A DNA stretch of 64,000 nt, taken from assembly GCA_963728925.1 (NCBI GenBank), contig CAVSMB010000004.1, positions 90,224-154,223 on the forward strand, in the 5' to 3' direction. The stretch is from JBBPZA01 sp963728925. Its GTDB lineage: Bacteria; Actinomycetota; Thermoleophilia; Solirubrobacterales; Solirubrobacteraceae. A program made the translations under genes and the position numbers. The notes beneath the pieces are model-generated. The model did not search any database. It was not told where the DNA came from and worked only from the letters and a program-made list of their open reading frames with translations. Below are positions 17,679 through 24,312 of this stretch, piece after piece. Each line of letters begins with the position of its first letter. Positions within the stretch are counted from its first letter, which is position 1.

Positions 17679-17828
17679 ATGCTCGAGATCACCGCCGCCG
17701 TCCTGTTCCCGCTCGCCGTGTTCGCCGTGTTGGCCGTCCTCGCCTGGCTCGCGCTGCAGTTCGGTGCCGAGTCGCGCCCGGGGTTCGACGAGCGCCCCGA
17801 GGATCGGCGCTTCGGCAGCCTGCGCTGA
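17679..17828 (+). CDS. Small single-pass membrane protein
   Basis: A 49-residue product starting at ATG 17679. Residues 3-28 form one strongly hydrophobic helix (AAVLFPLAVFAVLAVLAWLALQF) followed by a short acidic/basic cytoplasmic-looking tail (RPGFDERPEDRRFGSLR). No family recognised. It stands alone between the LysR gene and the ligase, 40 bp before the latter. Confidence 0.5.
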   Translation: MLEITAAVLFPLAVFAVLAVLAWLALQFGAESRPGFDERPEDRRFGSLR

Positions 17829-17867
17829 GGGGCCGCTCAGGGCACGCTGTACTAGCATCGCCCCCTC

Positions 17868-18809
17868 TTGGCGCTTCCGCTCTCCCCGCCCGTCCTCCCC
17901 CAGCTCGCCCGCTCGAAGGTCGCTCTCCCGGAGGGCGAGAACTGGGCCTATGAGCCCAAGTGGGACGGCTTCCGTGCGATCGCCTTCGTCGACGGCGACG
18001 AGGTGACGCTGCAGTCGCGCAACGGCCGGCCGCTGACCCGCTACTTCCCCGAGCTCCGCTTCGACCCCGGGCGCTACGTGCTCGACGGCGAGATCGTCGT
18101 GGTGGGCGACGACGGCGAGCCCGACTTCGACGTGCTGGGCCAGCGCATCCACCCGGCGGCGTCGCGCATCGAGCGGCTCGCGACCGAGACGCCGGCCAAG
18201 TACGTCGCCTTCGACCTCCTCGCGAGCGGAGACGAGCTCCTGCTCGAGCAGCCCTACGCGACGCGGCGCGAGAAGCTCGAGCGGCTGGTGGCCGACCCCG
18301 TCGAGCTCACGCCCTTCACACGCGAGATCGCCGAGGCCGAGCCCTGGCTGCGGGGTGCCGAGGGCGTCGTGGCGAAGGAGCTCGACGCGCCCTACCTCCC
18401 GGGCGAGCGGCGCGGGATGGTGAAGATCAAGCGCGTGCGGACCATCGATGCCGTCGTGATGGGCTGGCGGCCGGGCAAGGCGCCCGACACCGTGGGCTCG
18501 CTGATCCTCGGTCTGTACGCCGGCGAGGACCTGCACGTCGTCGGCCACACCTCGGGCTTCACCGCGAAGCAGAAGCGCGAGCTCGTGCGCCGGCTGGCGC
18601 CGTATGAGACCGGCAAGCGGGGCACGGCCGACCCGAGCCGCTGGGCCGCCGACCGCGAGCTCGAGTGGATCGAGCTGCGCCCCGAGCTCGTCGTCGAGAT
18701 CACCTTCGACCACGTCTCGGGCGGACGCATTCGCCACGGGGCGAAGGTCGTGCGCTGGCGCGAGGACAAGCCGCCCGCGGAGTGCGTGGTCGCCCAGCTC
18801 GACGCCTGA
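17868..18809 (+). CDS. ligC: ATP-dependent DNA ligase, LigC type
   Basis: A 313-residue minimal ATP-dependent ligase: nucleotidyltransferase domain then OB fold. The adenylation motif is EPKWDGFRA (K-x-D-G-x-R), with LDGEIVVV, AFDLLA, EGVVAK and MVKIKR as motifs III-V. The C-terminal part (DHVSGGRIRHGAKVVRWREDKPP) is the conserved end of the OB domain. A TTG at 17868 is the usable start. With the convergent PolDom protein (19179-20324) it matches the split LigC/PolDom repair partners of actinobacteria. No Ku gene is in the window. Confidence 0.9.
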   Translation: MALPLSPPVLPQLARSKVALPEGENWAYEPKWDGFRAIAFVDGDEVTLQSRNGRPLTRYFPELRFDPGRYVLDGEIVVVGDDGEPDFDVLGQRIHPAASRIERLATETPAKYVAFDLLASGDELLLEQPYATRREKLERLVADPVELTPFTREIAEAEPWLRGAEGVVAKELDAPYLPGERRGMVKIKRVRTIDAVVMGWRPGKAPDTVGSLILGLYAGEDLHVVGHTSGFTAKQKRELVRRLAPYETGKRGTADPSRWAADRELEWIELRPELVVEITFDHVSGGRIRHGAKVVRWREDKPPAECVVAQLDA

Positions 18810-18811
18810 GC

Positions 18812-19116
18812 GTGCGGCTGCGCCGGGCCGGCCCGTCCGACGCGAAGCTCCTGACCCGGCGCCCGAGCTCGCCCACCTCTGGCAGCTCTTCGTCCGCCCG
18901 CCGCACTGGGGCAGTGGCCTCGCGACACGCCTCCACGCCCTCGCCGTCGAGGCGGCGACGAACCAGGGCTACACGATGATGCGCCTCCACACGCCGTCCG
19001 GCCAGGCGCGTGCCCGTCGCTTCTACGAGCGTGAGGGCTGGCAGGCGGCGGGGGCGCACGCCGCCGACGCCGTGCTCGGGCTGGAGACGGTCGAGTACCG
19101 CCGGCGCCTGCCCTGA
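18812..19116 (+). pseudogene. GNAT acetyltransferase with internal deletion and frame change
   Basis: A GTG at 18812 starts a typical GNAT N-terminus (VRLRRAGPSDAKLL), which then loses homology. In the next frame a complete GNAT C-terminal half follows: LWQLFVRPPHWGSGLATRLHALAVEAATNQGY, with the acetyl-CoA loop, and RARRFYEREGW. About 50 residues between the two halves are missing and the frame is shifted at the junction. A deletion scar is the simplest reading. Confidence 0.6.
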
Positions 19117-19178
19117 GTCGGATGCACGGCCCGACCACCGGTCGACCCCTCGGAGCCTGCCCGAGCCGCGGGCGCCGC

Positions 19179-20324
19179 CTACTCCTCGAACTCCTCGGGC
19201 CGGCCCTGACCGGTGCGCGGTGCGCGGGCGTCGCGCGGGCGCCTCGGGCCCTGGGGTCCGGCGGGGCCGCCGGGCTGGGGGTCGCCGGCGCGGCCCCGCT
19301 GACTCGGGCGGTCGGCGTCGCGGCTGGGCTGGACGCGCTTGGGCTCGCCGCGCTGCTTGGAGAAGTGCGGCGGCCACGGCGCGTCGCCCAAGCCCTCGGA
19401 CTCGTCGCGATCGGCGAGCTCGAGCAGCGCGCCGAGCGAGCCGGGCGCATCGTCGATCGTCGCCGCCGGGTCGGCGTCCTCGCGCAGGCGCTGCGGGACG
19501 GTGTCGAGGCGCAGGTCGCCCGCTTCGACGTCCGGCACCTCGCCCCACTCCAGGAAGGTCGAGACACGAGCGTCGGGAGTCGGGCGCACCGAGTAGCCGG
19601 AGGCGATCGTGCGGTCGCGCGCGTTCTGGTTGTAGTCGACGAACACCCCATGGCGCTCCTCCTTCCACCACTTGCTGGTCGCCAGCTCGGGGACGCGGCG
19701 CTCGACCTCCCGCGCGAGCGCGAGCGCGGCGCGGCGCACGCCGAGGAAGTCCCAGCGCGGCTCGATGCGCACGTAGACGTGGATCCCCCGCGAGCCCGAG
19801 GTCTTCGGGTAGCCGCGCAGCGCGTGATCGGCCAGCACGTCGCGAACGACCATGGCGACCAGCCGCACGTCGTCCCATCCCGCCTCGGGAGTGGGGTCGA
19901 GGTCGACGCGCAGCTCGTCGGGATGGTCGAGGTCCGCGCGCCGCGCGGGCCACGGGTTGAAGTCGATCACCCCGAGGTTGACCGCCCACACGAGGTGGGC
20001 GGCGTCGTTGGCCACGAGCTCCTCGGCGGTGCGCCCGCTCGGGAAGGCCACCGTGGCCGTCTGGAGCCACTCGGGGATCTTCTGCGGGACGCGCTTCTGC
20101 CAGATCGGCTCCTCCTCGATCCCGTTGACGAAGCGCTTCATCACCGTCGGGCGGTCCCGCAGCTGGCGCACGGTGGCGTCGCCGACGTCGAGGTAGTAGC
20201 GCGCGAGGTCGAGCTTCGTCCAGCCCGGCTTCGGGAAGTAGACCTTGCCCGGATTGGAGAGGCGGATCTCGCGGCCGGCCGCCTCGAGGATGATGTACGG
20301 GCCCTTGGCCATCTCGACCCCCAT
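19179..20324 (-). CDS. LigD-like primase-polymerase domain (PolDom) protein
   Basis: A 381-residue protein of the archaeo-eukaryotic primase/LigD polymerase family used in end-joining or gap-filling repair. It begins with the conserved RLSNPGKVYFP segment and has DPRYYLDVGD-like LARYYLDVGD, the catalytic acid pair in RVDLDPTPEAGWDDV, SGSRGIHVYVRIEP, and DYNQNARDRTIASGYSVRP. The C-terminal 70 residues are Arg/Pro/Gly-rich. Two starts are possible: ATG 20322-20324 (MGVEMAKG) or ATG 20310-20312 (MAKG). The first shares its CATG with the start of the divergent glycerate kinase. Confidence 0.88.
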   Translation of the reverse strand: MGVEMAKGPYIILEAAGREIRLSNPGKVYFPKPGWTKLDLARYYLDVGDATVRQLRDRPTVMKRFVNGIEEEPIWQKRVPQKIPEWLQTATVAFPSGRTAEELVANDAAHLVWAVNLGVIDFNPWPARRADLDHPDELRVDLDPTPEAGWDDVRLVAMVVRDVLADHALRGYPKTSGSRGIHVYVRIEPRWDFLGVRRAALALAREVERRVPELATSKWWKEERHGVFVDYNQNARDRTIASGYSVRPTPDARVSTFLEWGEVPDVEAGDLRLDTVPQRLREDADPAATIDDAPGSLGALLELADRDESEGLGDAPWPPHFSKQRGEPKRVQPSRDADRPSQRGRAGDPQPGGPAGPQGPRRPRDARAPRTGQGRPEEFEE

Positions 20325-21309
20325 GATCGACGACCGCCCCGTCCTCTGCGCGCCCGACTCCTTCAAGGGCACCTTCCGCGCCGCCGAAGTGGCGGGCGCG
20401 ATGGTGCGCGGGGCCCAGGCCGCGGGGCGAAAGGGCGAGCCGCTGCCCGTCGCCGACGGCGGCGAGGGGACGATGGAGGCGCTGCTGCTCGCCCTGGGCG
20501 GCGAGACCGCCGCCGCCGAGGTCTCGGACCCGCTCGGCCGCCCCGTTCGCGCGGCCTTCGCGCTGCTCGACGACGGCGTCACCGCGGTGGTCGAGATGGC
20601 CCAGGCGTCCGGGCTCACGCTGGTCGCGGAGGAGGAGCGCGACGCCGAGGCGGCGAGCACGGCGGGTACCGGCGAGCTCATCCTCGCGGCGCTCGAGGCC
20701 GGCGCCGGCGAGGTCGTCGTCGCCGTCGGCGGCAGCGCGACGACCGACGGAGGTTCGGGAGCGGTCGAGGCCGTCGAGGCGGGCGGGGGACTGGGCGGCG
20801 CGCGGCTGGTGGTGGTGTGCGACGTGCGCACGCCGTTCGAACGCGCCGCCAAGGTCTTCGGCCCGCAGAAGGGCGCCGACGCGGCCGCCGTCCGGCGCCT
20901 CACTGCGCGCTTGGTGGAGCTCGCGCAGCGGCTTCCGCGCGATCCCCGCGGCGTGCCGATGAGCGGTTGCGCGGGCGGGCTCTCGGGCGGGCTGTGGGCG
21001 GCCTTCGGGGCGACCCTCGTGCCCGGAGCCGGCTTCGTGCTCGACGCCCTGCGCTTCGACGAGCGCATGCGCGGCGCGCACTTCGTCCTGACCGGCGAAG
21101 GGAAGATCGACGCGCAGACCGTCGAGGGCAAGATTGCCGGCGAGGTGGCCGTGCGCTGCCGCCAGGCCGGGGTGCCCTGCCACGCGATCGTCGGCGCCAA
21201 CGACCTCGACGCCTTCGGGCAGCGGCTGCTCGACATCGAGCTGATCGAGGAGGCCTCGACGCTCGCGGAGATCGAAGCGGCGGCGGAGAGGATCGCGGCG
21301 GTGGAGTGA
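20323..21309 (+). CDS. Glycerate kinase (GlxK/GarK family)
   Basis: Phosphorylates glycerate to phosphoglycerate. The 328-residue protein begins with LCAPDSFKGTFRAAEVAGAM, then PVADGGEGTMEAL, VEMAQASGL, STAGTGELI, VAVGGSATTDGG and VFGPQKGAD, all family signatures. The ATG at 20323 overlaps the opposite-strand ATG of the PolDom gene. It could feed 3-phosphoglycerate to the nearby gpgS pathway or recycle glycerate from glucosylglycerate; that is inference. Confidence 0.92.
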   Translation: MIDDRPVLCAPDSFKGTFRAAEVAGAMVRGAQAAGRKGEPLPVADGGEGTMEALLLALGGETAAAEVSDPLGRPVRAAFALLDDGVTAVVEMAQASGLTLVAEEERDAEAASTAGTGELILAALEAGAGEVVVAVGGSATTDGGSGAVEAVEAGGGLGGARLVVVCDVRTPFERAAKVFGPQKGADAAAVRRLTARLVELAQRLPRDPRGVPMSGCAGGLSGGLWAAFGATLVPGAGFVLDALRFDERMRGAHFVLTGEGKIDAQTVEGKIAGEVAVRCRQAGVPCHAIVGANDLDAFGQRLLDIELIEEASTLAEIEAAAERIAAVE

Positions 21310-21395
21310 CGCCGGCGCTCGGCCGGCCGCGCTTGCGGGCTCGCGTGAAGTGACGCCGGCGCGCAGCGGGCCCCGCCCACTAGGCTGCGCGCGCT

Positions 21396-22475
21396 GTGCC
21401 GGAGCGCTTCCATCTCCCCGAGCCGGGCCGCCGCCGAGCCGTGGTCGTCGGCGCGGGCTCGTTCGGGACCGCAGTCGGCGTGCTCCTCGCCCGCGGCGGC
21501 ATGCGGACGACGCTGCAGGCGCGCACCGAGGAGCAGGCCCGCACGCTCGACGACGCGCGCGAGAACCGCGAGTACCTTCCGGGGGTCGCCTTCCCCCGCG
21601 AGCTTCGGGTCGAGACCGTCGAGGCCGGGCTCGCCCGCGCCGACCTCGTCTTCCTCGGCGTGCCCTCGCGCGGCCTGGACGAGGTGATCGCCGGCCTGGA
21701 GACTGCCGGGCTGCCGCCGCGCGCGGCGATCGTCTCGCTGGCCAAGGGGCTCGTGCCGCCCGTGGGCATCGCGCCGACGGTGATGCTTCGCGGCCGCTAC
21801 GTCGACCATCGCGTCGCGTGCGTCGGCGGGCCGGCCCACGCGCAGGAGATGGTCAGCGCGGGCGCCGGGCTCGTCGCCGCCTCCACGAGCGAGCGCCTCG
21901 CTCGCACGATCGCCGACGTGTTCGAGCGTGCAGGCGTCGTGTGCGAGGTGTCCAACGATCCCGTCGGGGTCGAGCTCGCCGGTGTCGCCAAGAACGCCGC
22001 CGCGCTCGCCTCGGGCGCCACCGAGGGCCAGGGCCTCAACGCCGCGGGCGCCGCCGCCGGCCACATCTTCGCCGAGGTGTGGCGCTTCGCCGACTCCCTC
22101 GGCGCCCGCCCGGAGTCGCTCATCGGGCTCGCCGGCACGGGTGACCTCGTCGCCACTGCGCTGGCCCCGCAGAGCCGCAACCGCCGCGCGGGCGCGCTCC
22201 TGGCCGCCGGCGTTCCCACCGCGGAGATCCCGGCCCGCATCGGCCAGGCCGTCGAGGCGCTGGAGTCGGTCCCGCTCCTCGCCCACGCCTTCGATCGCGC
22301 AGGAATCGAGGCGCCGGTCACCGCCGCGCTGGCACGCCTGATCTCGGGCGAGCTGCCGCTCGACGAGTGGGTCGCGCTCGTCCGCACCACGGTCCCCCCG
22401 CCGGCGCGCTGGCGCGGCGGCGGAGGGTTCTGGCGGCGGCTGTGGGCGCGCCTGCGCGGGCGGCGCGCCGCCTAG
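21396..22475 (+). CDS. gpsA: NAD(P)-dependent glycerol-3-phosphate dehydrogenase
   Basis: Makes sn-glycerol 3-phosphate for phospholipids from dihydroxyacetone phosphate. The 359-residue protein has the Rossmann start AVVVGAGSFGTAVGVLLARGG, ENREYLPGVAFP, SLAKGL, GGPAHAQEM, the catalytic lysine region ELAGVAKNAAALASG, and GLAGTGDLVATALAPQSRNR with the conserved G-T-x-D-L and N-R. The C-terminal 25 residues are Arg/Trp-rich. GTG at 21396 starts it. Its end overlaps the converging gpgP end by four bases. Confidence 0.94.
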   Translation: MPERFHLPEPGRRRAVVVGAGSFGTAVGVLLARGGMRTTLQARTEEQARTLDDARENREYLPGVAFPRELRVETVEAGLARADLVFLGVPSRGLDEVIAGLETAGLPPRAAIVSLAKGLVPPVGIAPTVMLRGRYVDHRVACVGGPAHAQEMVSAGAGLVAASTSERLARTIADVFERAGVVCEVSNDPVGVELAGVAKNAAALASGATEGQGLNAAGAAAGHIFAEVWRFADSLGARPESLIGLAGTGDLVATALAPQSRNRRAGALLAAGVPTAEIPARIGQAVEALESVPLLAHAFDRAGIEAPVTAALARLISGELPLDEWVALVRTTVPPPARWRGGGGFWRRLWARLRGRRAA

Positions 22476-23290
22476 CGCCGCCCCGCCAGCGTCGTGACCA
22501 CCGCCTCGTAGACCCCCTCCCCGTGGGACGCCTCGGCGACGCGCACGTTCGGGTGCGCGGCGATGGCGTCGCGCAGGGTCGGGTCGCGCTCCAGGGCGTT
22601 GGCGACCAGCCAGAAGGTCCCCACTGCGCCCGCCGCGCCCATGTCCTCGCGCGAGTCCCCGACCGCGATGCACTCGTCGCGCTCGTAGCCGCGCGCCTGC
22701 ATGTGGCGCGCGACGGCACGGGCCTTGGAGGCCGCGGCCGGGACGAGGTGGTAGGCCCGCGTCTGGTCGAGGCCGGTGAGGTACTCGCGCCCCGCGACGT
22801 TGCCGTTGTCGACCAGGCGCAGGTGCCCGAGGTCGTGCTCGGCGAGCAGCCCGTCGGCCTCCATGGCGTCGACGAGCCCGCGGAAGAGGTGGGAGACCTC
22901 ACGGTCGACGTGCCAGGGGGCGTGGTACTCCAGGCGCCCGGCGTAACGGTCGAGCAGCAGCCCCGGCGCGCCCGACGCGGTGATCTGCTCGAAGATCGTC
23001 GCCTGGTCGGTCGGCAGCAGGTCTCCGGTCAGCCACTCGAGCTCGCCGTCGAGCACGAGCCCGGCTCCCGCCTCGAAGATGTAGGAGCGCTGGCCGATGA
23101 GGCGTGCGTCCTCGAAGACCTGGGCGCGCCGGCGCCCGGAGTAGAGCACGACCTCAGCCTCGGCGCGGTCGCACGCCTCCAGGGCACGCACGCCGAGCGG
23201 CGTGAAGCGCCCCTCGCCGTCGTGGACGAGCGAGGCGCCCCGTCCCAGCAGGGTGCCGTCGAGGTCGCAGTAGACGGCGCGCAGGCTCAC
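22472..23290 (-). CDS. gpgP: HAD-IIB phosphatase, probable glucosyl-3-phosphoglycerate phosphatase
   Basis: A 272-residue HAD phosphatase. The nucleophile motif is VYCDLDGTLLGRG, and the acidic motif late in the protein is CIAVGDSREDMGAAGAVGTFWLV. A type II cap lies between them. The GTG start at 23288-23290 overlaps the stop of the glucosyl-3-phosphoglycerate synthase gene by four bases. That coupling is the main reason to propose that it dephosphorylates glucosyl-3-phosphoglycerate to glucosylglycerate; on sequence alone it would be only a Cof/MPGP-type HAD phosphatase. Confidence 0.75.
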   Translation of the reverse strand: MSLRAVYCDLDGTLLGRGASLVHDGEGRFTPLGVRALEACDRAEAEVVLYSGRRRAQVFEDARLIGQRSYIFEAGAGLVLDGELEWLTGDLLPTDQATIFEQITASGAPGLLLDRYAGRLEYHAPWHVDREVSHLFRGLVDAMEADGLLAEHDLGHLRLVDNGNVAGREYLTGLDQTRAYHLVPAAASKARAVARHMQARGYERDECIAVGDSREDMGAAGAVGTFWLVANALERDPTLRDAIAAHPNVRVAEASHGEGVYEAVVTTLAGRR

Positions 23291-24168
23291 GCCGCCGCGC
23301 GCACGGAAGCCATGGGCGGCCGCTCGACGAGGTCCAGCTCGGGCCGCTCCCCCGCGAGCCGGCCTTCGGCGTCGAGGCGGCTCGCGACCGCCTCGAGCAC
23401 CTCGCGGGCCATGGGACGCAGGGCGGCGAGGGTCTGGTGGCGATTCTGGCGGACGTCGAGGTCGACCTGGGCGAGCGCGTCGAGGCCCACCACCCGGTAG
23501 ACGTCGAGCAGCATCTGCGTCTCGATCGCGTAGCCGGTCGCGAAGGGGATCCGCGCCAGCAGCTCGCGCCGCGCGGCGAACTCACCGGCCAGGGGCTGGC
23601 GCACCTCTGCGAGCTCGGGCCAGAAGAGGGCGAGCGCGGGTCGCGCGGTCAGCTCGGTCACGCGGCCGCCGCCGTCGGGCAGCGTGACCTCGCCGAGCCG
23701 GAAGGGGCGGCGGTAGAAGGCCTTGACGAAGTGCACCGTCGGGTCGCTGAGCAACGGGCCGAGCAGGCCGCAGGCGAAGTGGGGGCCGAAGGCCTCCGAG
23801 TCCGCATCGAGGTAGCAGACGACGTCGCCGCGCAACACCGACAGCGCCCGCCACATGGCGTCGCCCTTGCCGCGCGGGGCGCCGAACTCGCGCACCAGCG
23901 CCGCCTCCTGGTGAACCTCGGCGCCCGCCCGCTCGGCCAGCGCGGCGGTCCCGTCCCGCGAGGCCGCGTCGACGACCACGACGTGGTCGATCACGCCCCT
24001 CTCGCGCAGGCGAACGAGGTCGCGCACGATCGGCTCGATCGTGGCGGCGACCTCCTTGGCCGGAAGGCACACCGACACGCTCTCGCTGCGCCGCTCCGCG
24101 AGCAGCCCGGGCGAGAACTCCGCGTGATGGTGGGTCCGGCGGCGCGCCCAGTCCTGCGCGACGGTCAT
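23287..24168 (-). CDS. gpgS: Glucosyl-3-phosphoglycerate synthase (GT81-like)
   Basis: Transfers glucose from a nucleotide sugar to 3-phosphoglycerate, the first step to glucosylglycerate and, in mycobacteria, methylglucose lipopolysaccharides. The 293-residue protein shows SVCLPAKEVAATIEPIV, VVVDAASRDGTAALA, GKGDAMWRALSVLRGDVVCYLDADSEAF with the metal-binding DxD-type motif, FVKAFYRRP, GGRVTELTARPAL, and QPLAGEFAARRELL followed by GYAIETQMLLD. These match the GpgS family well. ATG at 24166-24168. Confidence 0.9.
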   Translation of the reverse strand: MTVAQDWARRRTHHHAEFSPGLLAERRSESVSVCLPAKEVAATIEPIVRDLVRLRERGVIDHVVVVDAASRDGTAALAERAGAEVHQEAALVREFGAPRGKGDAMWRALSVLRGDVVCYLDADSEAFGPHFACGLLGPLLSDPTVHFVKAFYRRPFRLGEVTLPDGGGRVTELTARPALALFWPELAEVRQPLAGEFAARRELLARIPFATGYAIETQMLLDVYRVVGLDALAQVDLDVRQNRHQTLAALRPMAREVLEAVASRLDAEGRLAGERPELDLVERPPMASVRAAA

Positions 24169-24184
24169 CTGGGCGCGAGGGTAG

Positions 24185-24260
24185 CGCACGCAGCGTGCGC
24201 GATCGGGACACGCGCGGCGACGGCCGGCGTTCCGGGGCGCCGCACGCAGCATGCGGGATC
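24185..24260. repeat. Two copies of a 20-bp dyad between gpgS and mrfA
   Basis: CGCACGCAGCGTGCGCGATC (24185-24204) and CGCACGCAGCATGCGGGATC (24241-24260) differ at two positions. Each contains an inner inverted repeat (CGCACGC/GCGTGCG type). They lie in the divergent promoter region between gpgS and the helicase gene, so a shared operator is possible. Confidence 0.45.
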
Positions 24261-24312
24261 TCGCCGCGCGCAGCGACGGTCCCCGCCTCGGGGGCGCTCT
24301 AGCATCAGCGCG

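Noticed and set aside
17879..18809. LigC considered as mRNA-capping-like or LigD ligase domain fragment
   Set aside because: The length and the two-domain layout are complete for a stand-alone LigC; no adjoining nuclease or polymerase domain is in frame.
19179..22673. 1,164-codon reverse-strand frame covering PolDom and two neighbouring genes
   Set aside because: Only the part after 20324 is homologous to anything; upstream it is the antisense of glycerate kinase and gpsA.
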